Source of the DNA: an uncultured Selenomonadales bacterium
Lineage (GTDB): Bacteria; Bacillota; Negativicutes; Acidaminococcales; Acidaminococcaceae
Reading direction: 5' to 3'
Length of the DNA stretch: 42,314 nt
Assembly (NCBI GenBank): GCA_900315805.1
Contig: ONAN01000016.1
Span: forward strand, 1 to 42,314
A model generated the notes under the pieces. It saw only the letters and a list, made by a program, of their open reading frames with translations. It was not told the origin of the DNA and did not search any database. Shown one piece after another: positions 16,549 to 25,259 of this stretch (position 1 is the stretch's first letter; the number at the start of each line of letters is the position of its first letter). A program made the position numbers and the translations under genes.

Positions 16549-17385
16549 ATGACTTATCATACAAAACGGGTGCTCGCCATCCACGACCTGTGTTCGTTCG
16601 GCCGCTGCTCCTTAACGGCGGCGGTTCCCGTCCTCTCCGCCATGGGCTTCCAGTGCTGCCCCTTCCCAACGGCGCTCTTCAGCAACAACCTGACCTACGG
16701 CGATTTCACGAGCGTCGACTGCACGGCCACCATGGAACAGTTCATGGACAAATGGCAGCAGCTGAAACTGCCCTTTGACGCCATCTACAGCGGCTTTTTG
16801 GCCAATGCCGGCCAGATTGCCGTCGTCCGCGACGCCATCCGCCGCTTTGCCGGGAAAGACGGCCTGATCGTCGTCGATCCGGCCATGGCCGACGACGGGA
16901 AGCTTTACCCCGTGTTCGGCCCGGACATCGTGCCGGAAATGCGGAAACTCATCGCCGACGCCACAGTCATCACGCCGAACTACACTGAAGCGTGCATGCT
17001 GACGGATACGCCGTACGCGGCCGAAGCCAGCGCCGATGTACTGCACGGCCTGTGCCGCAAACTGGCAGACCGGGGGCCGCGGCAGATCGTCATCACGAGC
17101 GTGCCGTCGGCACCGGACAAGATCACCGTGGCCAGCTACGACGCCGGGAAAGACGCCTATGACGAACTCGTCGTGGACCGCATCCCCTTCTCCACCTGCG
17201 GCACGGGCGATCTGTTCACGAGCGTACTGACGGGGTCCCTGCTGCGCGGTCACAGCGCGGCCGAAGGCGTGGCCCAGGCGGCCGGTTTCCTGACGAAGGC
17301 CATCTCCTTCACGTACAAAGCCGGTTCCGACTACCGCGAAGGCGTGCAGTTCGAACCCTGCCTGGCAGCCCTGGTGCAGGACTGA
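16549..17385 (+). CDS. Pyridoxal/pyridoxamine kinase-like protein (PdxK/PdxY type)
   Basis: 278 residues from ATG 16549 with AAGGAGG at ideal spacing. Ribokinase-fold kinase: the N-terminal VLAIHDLCSFGRCSLTAAVP and FPTALFSNN regions bind the vitamin, DPAMADDGKLY and ITPNYTEA are the PdxK/PdxY core, and the anion-hole motif is CGTGDLF with the catalytic aspartate. It would phosphorylate pyridoxal, pyridoxamine or pyridoxine to salvage vitamin B6. It is the only plus-strand gene in the core region and splits the usual yraN-rnhB-rbgA neighbourhood. The dyads in its promoter suggest its own regulator. Confidence 0.9.
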   Translation: MTYHTKRVLAIHDLCSFGRCSLTAAVPVLSAMGFQCCPFPTALFSNNLTYGDFTSVDCTATMEQFMDKWQQLKLPFDAIYSGFLANAGQIAVVRDAIRRFAGKDGLIVVDPAMADDGKLYPVFGPDIVPEMRKLIADATVITPNYTEACMLTDTPYAAEASADVLHGLCRKLADRGPRQIVITSVPSAPDKITVASYDAGKDAYDELVVDRIPFSTCGTGDLFTSVLTGSLLRGHSAAEGVAQAAGFLTKAISFTYKAGSDYREGVQFEPCLAALVQD

Positions 17386-17410
17386 GCAGCGGACAATCCA
17401 AAAGCATACA

Positions 17411-17446
17411 AAAAAGGCGCGGTACCCCCTGGGTCCGCGTCTTTTA
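17411..17446. terminator. Bidirectional terminator between convergent pdxK-like and rnhB genes
   Basis: Stem GGCGCGG...CCGCGTC continued by ACCC/GGGT (17417-17442) with TTTT on the plus side and TTTTTT on the minus side. It can end both the plus-strand kinase transcript and the minus-strand rnhB transcript. Confidence 0.85.
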
Positions 17447-17517
17447 CTGTTTCCGCACGTTTTTCTCTCTATCGGGAAACGCCGTATTTTATTGTCTGCT
17501 GTATTCCGGAAAGCGCC

Positions 17518-18426
17518 TCAGGCGTCCGGCTGCTCCAAGTCCGCCAGGACACGCCGCAGGCCCTGGTCTTCCACGCCCTCCACGGGCGTGAACAGGTAGT
17601 TGTCCCGTGCCGCCACGGGCGGCAGGTTCATGCTGCGGATCGGTTCGTAGCTGCGGCGGTGGATCTTCGTCGCGCCGAGCCGCCGGATGGCGTCCATATG
17701 AAGCTGGCTGCCGTAGCCCTTGTTCTGGGCCAGACCGTAGCCGGGATAGATGGTATCGAGTTCGACCATCATGCGGTCACGGGTGACTTTCGCCACGACG
17801 GAAGCCGCCGCGATGGAGGCGCTCAGGGCATCGCCGTGGATGATGGGCACCGTTTTGATGCCCGGCACATGGGGATGCATGGCGTCCACGAGGGCCACCT
17901 GGGGCCGCGAGGCCGGCAGTCCTGCCGGTGCTTTGCCGGCCGATACGCGCAGGCAGTCGAGGATCTGCTCCATGCCTTCCTGCGTGGCGTGATAGATGTT
18001 TTCCTTATCGATATTGGAAATGCTCACGACGTTGACGACCACGGCGAGGGCCTTTTCCAAAATGACCGGGTAGAGGGCTTCCCGCTTGGCCGCGGACAGC
18101 TTCTTGCTGTCGTTCAGGCCGGCGATGAAGGCCGCGTCCCCGTCGGGCGGCAAAATGACGCCTGCAATGACCAGGGGGCCTGCCAGGGGTCCGCGCCCGG
18201 CCTCGTCCAGGCCGGCCACGTACCGGATGCCGGGCTGTTCCAGGTACTGCCGCTCGAAGGTGAGCATGGCGGCGTACCGTTCCCGTTCCTTCCGTTCCTT
18301 TTCCTGCCGCTTGTCATAGGAGGCAAGCAGCTTCTGTACGCCGGCGCGTTCGTCCTGCCGCAGCAGGGCCACATCTTCCGCCGTCGGCGTGCCGGCCAGC
18401 AGGGCCTTGATTTCCCCGATTTTCAC
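17518..18426 (-). CDS. rnhB: Ribonuclease HII
   Basis: 302 residues, GTG start at 18426 with AAGGAG seven bases upstream. About 70 N-terminal helical residues precede the catalytic domain, as in other Firmicutes. Active-site motifs are GLDEAGRGPLAGP (Asp, Glu), LNDSKKL, VDAMHP and the later GDALSASIAAASVVAKVTRD region with the fourth carboxylate. It removes RNA primers and single ribonucleotides from DNA. It follows rbgA by 59 nt in the rplS-lepB-rbgA-rnhB string. The last 35 residues extend beyond the core and are variable. Confidence 0.96.
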   Translation of the reverse strand: MKIGEIKALLAGTPTAEDVALLRQDERAGVQKLLASYDKRQEKERKERERYAAMLTFERQYLEQPGIRYVAGLDEAGRGPLAGPLVIAGVILPPDGDAAFIAGLNDSKKLSAAKREALYPVILEKALAVVVNVVSISNIDKENIYHATQEGMEQILDCLRVSAGKAPAGLPASRPQVALVDAMHPHVPGIKTVPIIHGDALSASIAAASVVAKVTRDRMMVELDTIYPGYGLAQNKGYGSQLHMDAIRRLGATKIHRRSYEPIRSMNLPPVAARDNYLFTPVEGVEDQGLRRVLADLEQPDA

Positions 18427-18485
18427 GGTTCCGCTCCTTCCCGGCGTCGCGGGGACGCCGCAACCCGCCGTGCCCGCGGCACGGG

Positions 18486-19346
18486 TCAGGGTTCGTCCAA
18501 GGTGAAACGGCCCATTCTGGCCGTCTTGAAATCGTACAGCACATGCTGGACGACCTTGTTTTCGTCCAGGACACCGCCGGCCTTGATGGCGCCGCGCACC
18601 TTGCCGATTTTGGCGATGAGCGCCGCAGCCGTGTCGCCCGGCGTCACTTCGATGCCGTAAAAGGCGGCGAGTTGGTCCGGATATTTGCGCTGCAGTTCCT
18701 GCAGCAGCAGTTCCGCCGCCTGGTGGCGGTCAAAGACCTCTTCCTTGACGGCGCCCGTCAGGGCCAGGTGCAGCCCGATGCCGGGATTTTCGAATTTAGG
18801 CCACAACACGCCCGGCGTATCGAGCAGTTCGATGCCTTTGGCGATGGTGACCCACTGTTTCTGTTTCGTCACGCCCGGCCGGTCCGAGGCAATCGCCTTG
18901 ACCCGCCCGACGAGGCGGTTGATCAGGGTCGACTTGCCCACGTTGGGCACGCCGACGATCATCATGCGGATGGGGTGGTTGCGCACCCCCTTCTTCAGCC
19001 ATTTTTCCGTAATGGGCCGGGCTGCTTCGCGGACCAGGGCGAGCATCTGCTTCACGCCCTTGCCTTTGCTGCAGTCCACGACGCAAACGGGGACATCGTC
19101 CCGTTTCAGGCGGGCCAGCCAGGCGTCCGTCTTCACGGGATCGGCCATGTCGGCCTTGTTGAGGGCGATGACCCGGGGCTTGCTGCCTGCGATGTCCCGC
19201 AGCATGGGGTTGACGCTCGAAGCGGGGATGCGGGCATCGAGCAGTTCCACCACGACGTCCACCAGTTTGACCTGGCTTTCCATCATGCGTTTGGCCTTGG
19301 TCATGTGGCCCGGGAACCACTGGATCTTGAAATCTTTCAGTTCCAT
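18486..19346 (-). CDS. rbgA: Ribosome biogenesis GTPase YlqF/RbgA
   Basis: 286 residues, ATG with GAAAGGAG upstream. Circularly permuted GTPase: [11 protein letters not shown] at the N-terminus, then G4 NKAD, G5 near CSKGKG, G1 GVPNVGKST and G3 DTPG, in that permuted order, followed by the C-terminal RNA-binding domain. It is needed for late 50S assembly (incorporation of L16 in Bacillus). Its place between lepB and rnhB is the conserved Firmicutes arrangement. Confidence 0.96.
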   Translation of the reverse strand: MELKDFKIQWFPGHMTKAKRMMESQVKLVDVVVELLDARIPASSVNPMLRDIAGSKPRVIALNKADMADPVKTDAWLARLKRDDVPVCVVDCSKGKGVKQMLALVREAARPITEKWLKKGVRNHPIRMMIVGVPNVGKSTLINRLVGRVKAIASDRPGVTKQKQWVTIAKGIELLDTPGVLWPKFENPGIGLHLALTGAVKEEVFDRHQAAELLLQELQRKYPDQLAAFYGIEVTPGDTAAALIAKIGKVRGAIKAGGVLDENKVVQHVLYDFKTARMGRFTLDEP

Positions 19347-19391
19347 GACGCCCTCTCCTTTCTCACGACATGGTACCCCTTACGGCTGCCG

Positions 19392-19943
19392 TCAGGGCAG
19401 CATGCGGGCACGGTTCAGCGGCCAGAAGGCGAGGGCGGCCTTGCCTTTGACCAGTTTCAGCGATACGAAATCCACGTCGGCGAACCGGCTGTCTTCGGAA
19501 TTGTTGCGGTTATCGCCCAAGACGAAGATATGGCCCTTCGGCACGACGGATTTGCGGTAATTGGAATGGTTGACGCCCTTCGGGTCTTCCTTCCAGGTAT
19601 AGGGTTCTTCAATCTGCTTGCCGTTCACCAGCACTTTGCCGTCGCGCATTTCCACGGTGTCGCCGCCGACGGCGATGACACGCTTGATGAAGTCACGCCG
19701 CTCGTCCTTCGGATAGCGGAAGACGATGATCTCGTTGCGCGCGGGGTCGCGGAAAAAGTAAACCAGCTTGTTGACAATGAGGCGCTCGTGGTTGATCAGC
19801 GTCGGATACATGGATGTCCCTTCCACCATGTAGGGTTCGAAAATGAAGGTACGGATGACGAAGGCCAGGGCCACGGCGATGATGATGGACACAAGCCAGT
19901 CGTTCAGCGTATCCTGGAAGGATCCTCCCGTTTTGTTGCTCAT
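19392..19943 (-). CDS. lepB: Signal peptidase I
   Basis: 183 residues with GAGAGGAA before the ATG. One N-terminal membrane anchor (about residues 17-32, WLVSIIIAVALAFVIRTF), then catalytic Ser44 in GTSMYPT and the general-base Lys87 in RRDFIKRVIAVGGD, and the box GHIFVLGDNRNNSEDSR. It cleaves signal peptides from secreted proteins at the outer face of the membrane. It follows rplS across a terminator and precedes rbgA by 45 nt. Confidence 0.96.
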   Translation of the reverse strand: MSNKTGGSFQDTLNDWLVSIIIAVALAFVIRTFIFEPYMVEGTSMYPTLINHERLIVNKLVYFFRDPARNEIIVFRYPKDERRDFIKRVIAVGGDTVEMRDGKVLVNGKQIEEPYTWKEDPKGVNHSNYRKSVVPKGHIFVLGDNRNNSEDSRFADVDFVSLKLVKGKAALAFWPLNRARMLP

Positions 19944-19990
19944 TGCTTAGATTCCTCTCTTCTCAACAGACGGATAAAAAGCCAAAAACT

Positions 19991-20018
19991 AAAAAAGAGG
20001 ACTGCCATGGCAGCCCCC
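19991..20018 (-). terminator. Terminator between rplS and lepB
   Basis: Arms GGGGGCTGCC/GGCAGTCCTC (with two G-U pairs) around 19997-20018 followed by TTTTTT on the minus strand, 13 nt after the rplS stop. It ends or attenuates the rplS transcript before lepB-rbgA-rnhB. Confidence 0.8.
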
Positions 20019-20030
20019 TTGGTTTGCGGA

Positions 20031-20372
20031 TCAGCGGCGTTCGCGGATACGAGCAGCCTTGCCGGTCAGATTGCGCAGGTAGTACAGTTTTGCTCTGCGT
20101 ACCACGCCTTTGCGTGCAACTTCAATTTTCTCCAGACGCGGGCTGTGAACCGGGAACGTACGTTCCACGCCTACACCGTAGGAAATACGGCGTACGGTGA
20201 ACATTTCACGGATGCCGGAGCCGCTGCGGGAGATGACGACGCCTTCAAACAGCTGAACGCGTTCACGCGTACCTTCGACAACCTTTACGTAAACTTTTAC
20301 GGTGTCGCCGGCACGGAATTCGGGGATATCGGAACGTAACTGTTCCTTGTCCAGGGTTTCGATGATGTTCAT
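20031..20372 (-). CDS. rplS: 50S ribosomal protein L19
   Basis: 113 residues from the ATG at 20372, which has GAGGAGG upstream; an in-frame extension of 29 codons lies in the leader and is not L19-like. The protein starts [13 protein letters not shown] and contains the family hallmarks [40 protein letters not shown] and the basic C-terminus [17 protein letters not shown]. It sits at the 30S-50S interface. It has its own promoter downstream of trmD and its own terminator. Confidence 0.97.
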   Translation of the reverse strand: MNIIETLDKEQLRSDIPEFRAGDTVKVYVKVVEGTRERVQLFEGVVISRSGSGIREMFTVRRISYGVGVERTFPVHSPRLEKIEVARKGVVRRAKLYYLRNLTGKAARIRERR

Positions 20373-20522
20373 TTTTTCCTCCTCAATTTCATAGACGTTC
20401 ATGTGATGAAGCCTGATGGCTTCGAAAAAATCAACGCTATCGCCCATGCGATATTCCAACTATCACAGCGGACCGTCCGTATTACGCTTAAATATTGTAC
20501 CACAACGGGTCATGGCATGCAA
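20373..20522 (-). promoter_or_regulatory. Promoter and 5' leader of rplS
   Basis: Minus strand TTGCAT (20522-20517) and TACAAT (20499-20494) with a 17-bp spacer. The transcript would carry a leader of about 110 nt with a hairpin GAAGCC-ATCA-GGCTTC some 35 nt before the ATG. L19 leaders with autoregulatory structure are known in Firmicutes; whether this is one cannot be decided by eye. Immediately upstream of the -35, AAGCAG/CTGCTT arms form another small hairpin. Confidence 0.6.
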
Positions 20523-20569
20523 GCAGAAATCTGCTTATTTTGTAATTTTTTAAACGGTTTGGCAGGATT

Positions 20570-21310
20570 TTACAAATCCTGCTCCGTTTCTTCCTGTATT
20601 TCCCGAAGCAGCCTGGCATCTTCCCGGGAAAGTTCCCGCGGGAGCAGGTCCGGCCGTTTCAGGTACGTAGCCCGCAGGGATTCCTTGCGGCGCCATTGGG
20701 CAATCAGTTTGTGGTTGCCGTTGCGCAGCACTTCGGGCACTTCGAGGCCCTCGAACACGACGGGCCGCGTGTACTGGGGATATTCCAGCAGGCCCGTGGC
20801 GAAGGAATCCTCTTCGGCGCTGGCGAGCTTGCCCAGCACACCGGGAATGAAGCGGGACACGGCGTCCATGATGATGAGGGCCGGCAGTTCGCCGCCTGTC
20901 AGCACGTAGTCGCCGATGCTCACTTTGGCGTCCACCCAGTGGTAGATGCGCTCGTCAAAGCCCTCGTAATGGCCGCAGACCAGGATCAGGTCCTGCCCAG
21001 AGCGGGCCCACTGCTCGGCCAGGGGCTGGCTGAAGGTCTCGCCGCCGGGGCTCATGGCGATGACCGGCGCGTCCGGCAGCTTCTGTTTCGCCAGCCGGAT
21101 GGCCTCCACCATGGGGCCGGGCTTGAGGACCATGCCGACACCGCCCCCGAACGGCGTGTCATCGACGGAACGGTGTTTGTCCGTCGAAAAATCGCGGGGG
21201 TTGATGCACTCCATTTCAAGCAGGCCCGCGTCCAGGCCGCGCTTGATCATGCTGTGCCGTCCGGCCGCCTCAATCTGCTCCGGAAACAGCGTGATAAAGA
21301 TAAATTTCAT
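20570..21310 (-). CDS. trmD: tRNA (guanine-37-N1)-methyltransferase
   Basis: 246 residues. SPOUT methyltransferase: FITLFPEQI at the N-terminus, DDTPFGGGVGMVLKPGP, SPGGETFSQ, the knot region LVCGHYEGFDERI and SIGDYVLTGGELPALIIMDA. It methylates G37 next to the anticodon and prevents +1 frameshifting. Its ATG overlaps the rimM TGA by four nt, so the two are translationally coupled; the order rimM-trmD-rplS is highly conserved. Confidence 0.97.
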   Translation of the reverse strand: MKFIFITLFPEQIEAAGRHSMIKRGLDAGLLEMECINPRDFSTDKHRSVDDTPFGGGVGMVLKPGPMVEAIRLAKQKLPDAPVIAMSPGGETFSQPLAEQWARSGQDLILVCGHYEGFDERIYHWVDAKVSIGDYVLTGGELPALIIMDAVSRFIPGVLGKLASAEEDSFATGLLEYPQYTRPVVFEGLEVPEVLRNGNHKLIAQWRRKESLRATYLKRPDLLPRELSREDARLLREIQEETEQDL

Positions 21311-21813
21311 CGTATTTCGTCCTTATCCCATTCGGGCAGGCGCACCACCATCTTCCGCGCCGCCACATCGATGTGTACGATGTTCTCGGGCACGGCGGCC
21401 AGCAAAATCTCCTGGCCCTGGGGCGGCTTGATGACATAGACATCGGCACTGCCGGTCTTGAGGACGTCGTGGAACGTGCCGACGGAACTGCCGTCCTCGC
21501 GGACGACATCCATCCCCAGCAGGTCGCCGACATAGTACTCCCCTTCCGGCAGTTCGGGCATATCGGCCCGGCGGACGGATACCCGCTGGCCCCGCAGGGC
21601 CTCCGCGTCCTCCACGGTCCGCACTTCCCGCGTCGTGACCAGGATCAGGTTCTTGTGCGGCCGGGCCCGCAGGACGGTCAGTTTGCGGCCGTCCGGCAGG
21701 AGCAGGTAGGCCATCTTACCGAAAATCGCCGTGTTGTAAGTAAGTGGCATAATGCGCAAGTCGCCCCGCACACCGTGCGGAGCGACTATTTGTCCAATCG
21801 TGACGTTATCCAT
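21307..21813 (-). CDS. rimM: 16S rRNA processing protein RimM
   Basis: 168 residues from the ATG at 21813, preceded by AGGAA; an upstream in-frame GTG at 21837 has no ribosome site. The N-terminal RimM domain shows VTIGQIVAPHGVRGDLRIMP, and the C-terminal PRC-barrel domain includes YYVGDLLGMDV and VYVIKPPQGQEILLAAVPENI. It assists 30S head maturation. It overlaps trmD by 4 nt. Confidence 0.95.
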   Translation of the reverse strand: MDNVTIGQIVAPHGVRGDLRIMPLTYNTAIFGKMAYLLLPDGRKLTVLRARPHKNLILVTTREVRTVEDAEALRGQRVSVRRADMPELPEGEYYVGDLLGMDVVREDGSSVGTFHDVLKTGSADVYVIKPPQGQEILLAAVPENIVHIDVAARKMVVRLPEWDKDEIR

Positions 21814-21843
21814 TGGTTTTTCCTGTGTTGTTTTCACGCCGGA

Positions 21844-22251
21844 TCATTCGCGGAAGGCAATGATTTTGCCGTCTTCCGTCAGGATTTCCGCACCCATGAG
21901 GGCTTCCAGATTGTCACCGACTTTGACTTCCACGGTGCGTTCCAGCTGGCCGTGGCCGATTTCGGCGCCGATCTGCAGTTCCTGGGCGCGCTTCAGCTGT
22001 GCTTCGGCTTCGTCCTTGGCATCGGTGCGTTTCTTCCGTTCCACTTCGATCTGCTCACGCAGGCGGGGAGCGGCGGACAGGTCGTTAGCGGCCTGGTTCA
22101 TGATCTGTTTGGCTTGGAAGTCGAACTGGTCCAGGTCAAGCTGCATCTGCTTTATCGTATTTTGGAGATCTCCAATAATTTTCAGCTTCAAATCTTCGGT
22201 CACCTTCGCCTTGATGGCGACGGGAACGCGTACGAACATAGAATCTGCCAT
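21844..22251 (-). CDS. YlqD family protein
   Basis: 135 residues: a short N-terminal strand segment (RVPVAIKAKVTEDLKLKI), a long charged coiled coil of about 70 residues with a KKRTDAKDEAEAQLKRAQEL stretch, and a compact C-terminal part VEVKVGDNLEALMGAEIL. This fits YlqD, a conserved Firmicutes protein of unknown function found between khpA (ylqC) and rimM, exactly as here. Confidence 0.85.
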   Translation of the reverse strand: MADSMFVRVPVAIKAKVTEDLKLKIIGDLQNTIKQMQLDLDQFDFQAKQIMNQAANDLSAAPRLREQIEVERKKRTDAKDEAEAQLKRAQELQIGAEIGHGQLERTVEVKVGDNLEALMGAEILTEDGKIIAFRE

Positions 22252-22294
22252 GTGTGTGTACCACCTTTTATACGTTTTTGCGTATGTCCCGGTA

Positions 22295-22522
22295 TTAAAC
22301 GATCTCTACGATGACTTTCACATTCTCACGGGTAGCTACGGCTTTCATAACGGAACGGATAGCTTTTGCAATGCGGCCCTGTTTGCCAATGACCTTGCCC
22401 ATATCCTCAGGAGCCACGTGGAGGCGAAGGACGGTGGTTGTGCCGTTCACTTCTTCCTCCACAGCTACTGCAGACGGATTGCTGACCAGAGACTTGGCAA
22501 TGATTTCTACCAATTCTTTCAT
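22295..22522 (-). CDS. khpA: KH-domain RNA-binding protein KhpA (YlqC)
   Basis: 75 residues from the ATG at 22522 (AAGGGG upstream). A single KH domain with the GxxG loop in MGKVIGKQGRIAKAIRSVMK. KhpA works with KhpB/Jag as a global RNA-binding protein affecting cell elongation in Gram-positives. It lies 19 nt after rpsP. Confidence 0.94.
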   Translation of the reverse strand: MKELVEIIAKSLVSNPSAVAVEEEVNGTTTVLRLHVAPEDMGKVIGKQGRIAKAIRSVMKAVATRENVKVIVEIV

Positions 22523-22541
22523 GCAATTCACGCCCCTTTGA

Positions 22542-22814
22542 TTACTTTGCGTTCTTGGCGTCAGCAAACTTCTTCATGATGCCCTGTTTGCTGAACAGGT
22601 TCTTAACGGTGTCGGTCGGCTGTGCGCCGTTGTTCATCCAGCTCAGAGCCTTTTCTTCGTCGATCTTTACGGCCGCCGGGCTGACGGTGGAATCGTAAGT
22701 ACCGATGGTTTCGATGAACTTGCCGTCACGCGGGGAGCGGGAATCGGCAACGACGATGCGGTAGAAGGGAACCTTCTTGGCACCCATGCGTTTCAGACGG
22801 ATCTTAACTGCCAT
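22542..22814 (-). CDS. rpsP: 30S ribosomal protein S16
   Basis: 90 residues from the ATG at 22814, preceded by AAGGAGG. It begins [20 protein letters not shown], followed by [20 protein letters not shown], both diagnostic of S16. It binds 16S rRNA early in 30S assembly. It lies between ffh and khpA in the standard order. Confidence 0.97.
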   Translation of the reverse strand: MAVKIRLKRMGAKKVPFYRIVVADSRSPRDGKFIETIGTYDSTVSPAAVKIDEEKALSWMNNGAQPTDTVKNLFSKQGIMKKFADAKNAK

Positions 22815-22870
22815 TTCAATTTCACCTCCTTGCAAAGATGTCCATTTAAAAGGAATTTGCTATAGTAAGC

Positions 22871-24220
22871 TCAGTGATGCATGAAAGGAAGCATTTTGCC
22901 GCCTTTGGAGGCGAATTTCGCCATGCCCTGCATCTTTTTCATGAGCTTTTTGCTGTCGTCAAAATTCTTCAGCAGACGGTTGACGTCCTGCACGCGCATG
23001 CCGCAGCCGGCGGCGATGCGTTTGCGGCGGCTGCCGTTGATGATTTCCGGCTTCTGCCGTTCCTTCGGCGTCATGGAGCGGATGATTGCTTCCACGCGGT
23101 CGAATTCCTTTTCGTCCACGTTGGCTTCCTTCAGCTTCTGGCTGATGCCGCCCATGCCGGGAATCATGCCCAGGATCGTGTCCAACGGTCCCAGCTTCTT
23201 GATCTGTTGCATCTGTTCCAGGAACTGTTCCAGCGTGAACTCGTCCTTCTTGAGCTTCTTCTCCATTTCGAGGGCCTTGGCCAGGTCCGTCGTGTCCTTG
23301 ATCTTGTCAATCAGGGAGAGGATGTCGCCCATGCCCAGGATACGGGAAGCCATGCGGTCCGGATAGAACGGTTCCAGGGCGTCCAGTTTTTCGCCCATGC
23401 CGACGAACTTGACCGGGCAGCCCGTCACTTCCCTGACGGAGAGCACGGCACCGCCGCGGGCGTCGCCGTCGAGCTTGGTGACGATGAGGCCCGTCAGGCC
23501 CAGGTCCTTGTTGAACGTGTCGGCCACCGTGACGGCGTCCTGGCCGGTCATGGCGTCGATGGTCAGCAGGATTTCATGGGGCTGGACGGCTGCCTTGATG
23601 TTCTGCAGCTCTTCCATCAGCTTTTCATCAATATGGAGACGGCCGGCGGTATCGATGATGATCGTATCACAGGCCATGTGTTCTGCATAGTCCAGGGAGT
23701 GCCTGGCGATGTCCACAGGAGAAACGTCCGTGCCTTCGGAGAAGACCGGCGCGCCTACCTGCCCGCCCAGCACCTGCAGCTGGGTGATGGCGGCGGGACG
23801 GTACACGTCGGCCGCGACCAGCAGCGGTTTCTTGTGTTTCTTTTTCAGGTTCAGGGCCAGTTTGCCGACAGACGTCGTTTTGCCGGCGCCCTGCAGACCG
23901 ACCAGCATGATGATCGTCGGCGGTTTCGGGGCGACGGTCAGTTTGGCCTGCTTGCCGCCCAGAAGGGCCGTCAGCTCTTCGTCCACGATCTTGATGATCT
24001 GCTGGGCCGGGCTCAGATTCTGGTCCACCGCGGCGCCCAGGGCCCGTTCCTTGATGCGGGCCACGAACTCCTTGACGACCTTGAAGTTGACGTCGGCCTC
24101 GAGCAAGGCCATGCGGACTTCGCGCAGCGGGGCTTTCAGGTCATCTTCGGTGATTTCCTTCGTGCCGCGGAACATTTTAATGGCGTTCTGCAGTCGTTCG
24201 GATAAACTTTCAAAAGCCAT
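22871..24220 (-). CDS. ffh: Signal recognition particle protein Ffh
   Basis: 449 residues. N domain (helical, residues 1-90), G domain with GLQGAGKTT, the DVYRPAAITQL insertion region, DTAGRLHIDE and TKLDGDARGG, then the methionine-rich M domain ending MQGMAKFASKGGKMLPFMHH that binds signal peptides and 4.5S RNA. It pairs with FtsY, encoded 6 kb away on the same strand. It is transcribed with ylxM from the consensus promoter upstream of ylxM and probably continues into rpsP. Confidence 0.97.
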   Translation of the reverse strand: MAFESLSERLQNAIKMFRGTKEITEDDLKAPLREVRMALLEADVNFKVVKEFVARIKERALGAAVDQNLSPAQQIIKIVDEELTALLGGKQAKLTVAPKPPTIIMLVGLQGAGKTTSVGKLALNLKKKHKKPLLVAADVYRPAAITQLQVLGGQVGAPVFSEGTDVSPVDIARHSLDYAEHMACDTIIIDTAGRLHIDEKLMEELQNIKAAVQPHEILLTIDAMTGQDAVTVADTFNKDLGLTGLIVTKLDGDARGGAVLSVREVTGCPVKFVGMGEKLDALEPFYPDRMASRILGMGDILSLIDKIKDTTDLAKALEMEKKLKKDEFTLEQFLEQMQQIKKLGPLDTILGMIPGMGGISQKLKEANVDEKEFDRVEAIIRSMTPKERQKPEIINGSRRKRIAAGCGMRVQDVNRLLKNFDDSKKLMKKMQGMAKFASKGGKMLPFMHH

Positions 24221-24266
24221 GGTCTACCTGCTTTCCTTGTATCAGTGTCACCGGAACGTTCCGGTT

Positions 24267-24626
24267 TCAAGCGTTTCCGTCGAGTTGTACCAGGATTTCC
24301 CGGACTCTGCCGAGCCGTCCGAAATCCCGTTTCGTTTCCGCCGAGCGCAGGATTTCCGAAGCTTCCCGGGTCAGGCGCCGCGTCTCTTCGTGACGCCGCA
24401 GGAACCCGAGGATGGACTCGTAATGTTCCAGGGTCTGTTCCACGCGTTTCAAGAGGTCGTGGATAGCCTGGCGGGAAACCTGCATTTCATCGGCGATTTC
24501 CGCCAGGGAATAATCTTCGCAGAAATACAGCTCCAGGCATTGCTGCTGCTTTTTCGTCAGCAGCGCCCCGTACACTTCGTAGAGGCTGCCGAAGCGGATC
24601 CTGTCATTGAAATCATTCGCTGTCAT
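24267..24626 (-). CDS. YlxM/UPF0122 DNA-binding-like SRP accessory protein
   Basis: 119 residues from the ATG at 24626 (weak AGAG ribosome site). A sigma-70 region-4-like helix-turn-helix: [22 protein letters not shown] followed by [17 protein letters not shown]. The C-terminal half is helical and charged. YlxM is next to ffh throughout Firmicutes and is thought to modulate the SRP cycle. It is the first gene of the ffh transcript. Confidence 0.92.
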   Translation of the reverse strand: MTANDFNDRIRFGSLYEVYGALLTKKQQQCLELYFCEDYSLAEIADEMQVSRQAIHDLLKRVEQTLEHYESILGFLRRHEETRRLTREASEILRSAETKRDFGRLGRVREILVQLDGNA

Positions 24627-24673
24627 AATTGCTCTTTCTCTTCCACACACCTTGCAACAAGCTCAACATGGGC

Positions 24674-24702
24674 ATTATACAGGACAAAAAAGGAACTGTC
24701 AA
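24674..24702 (-). promoter_or_regulatory. Consensus sigma-A promoter of ylxM-ffh
   Basis: Minus strand TTGACA (24702-24697) and TATAAT (24679-24674) with 17-bp spacing, a perfect consensus. Its -35 box lies inside the 3' arm of the terminator hairpin of the preceding DUF3842 gene. Confidence 0.95.
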
Positions 24703-24725
24703 GTATTTTTGCTTGACAGTTCCTT
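24684..24725 (-). terminator. Terminator after the DUF3842 gene
   Basis: Perfect 14-bp arms AAGGAACTGTCAAG and CTTGACAGTTCCTT (24690-24703 and 24712-24725) with a run of T residues on the minus strand immediately after. It stands 18 nt after the DUF3842 stop and shares bases with the next promoter. Confidence 0.92.
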
Positions 24726-24742
24726 AAAATTTCCTTAATTCC

Positions 24743-25153
24743 TTACTCCACAACATCCCGCCGGATGGCTTCGACCATGTCGGAGATGCAGTCCGCCAGT
24801 TTGATGCCCGCCGTGCCCGTAATATAGGCCCGGCAGCGGTTCATGGGGATGAGGATGATCTTCGCGTTGCTCGACGTGATGGCCGCCGCCATGGCCGGGC
24901 TGATTTCGCCGTGCATGGCATTCGCCATGACGATGCCTGCCGGTCCGACGATCACATCGGCCCGGGCGGCATTGAAAACGACGGCGTTTTCCCCGGTGGC
25001 CCCGAAGGCAGGGCCGGCCTTCATCATCTGATAGGTCGCCGTGGAATTGGTGCCCACGACGCCTACTTCTGCCTCCGGAAACGCCTCGACGAGGCGTTCC
25101 GTCAGGGTACGGCCGATGCCGCCTCCCTGTCCGTCCACCACTAATAAGAACAC
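24743..25153 (-). CDS. DUF3842 family protein
   Basis: 136 residues, GTG start at 25153 with GAGGAG seven bases upstream. The N-terminus MFLLVVDGQGGGIGRTLTE looks like a Rossmann-type nucleotide-binding loop, and VVGTNSTATYQMMKAG and GPAGIVMANAMHGEISPAM follow the family pattern. Function is unknown. It has its own extended -10 promoter and terminator and lies behind the ABC transporter operon, so it is probably monocistronic. Confidence 0.85.
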   Translation of the reverse strand: MFLLVVDGQGGGIGRTLTERLVEAFPEAEVGVVGTNSTATYQMMKAGPAFGATGENAVVFNAARADVIVGPAGIVMANAMHGEISPAMAAAITSSNAKIILIPMNRCRAYITGTAGIKLADCISDMVEAIRRDVVE

Positions 25154-25212
25154 GGTCTTTCTCCTCTCTATTGAGACAATCCATCGTACTGACTGGTTTT
25201 CATTACGCGCCC

Positions 25213-25242
25213 ATTATATCACGGAAGCCGCTGCCCCCGCAA
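25213..25242 (-). promoter_or_regulatory. Promoter of the DUF3842 gene
   Basis: Minus strand TTGCGG (25242-25237) and extended -10 TGATATAAT (25221-25213), hexamer spacing 18 bp, about 60 bp before the GTG start. Confidence 0.7.
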
Positions 25243-25259
25243 CCGGGCGGGCTGCCGCC

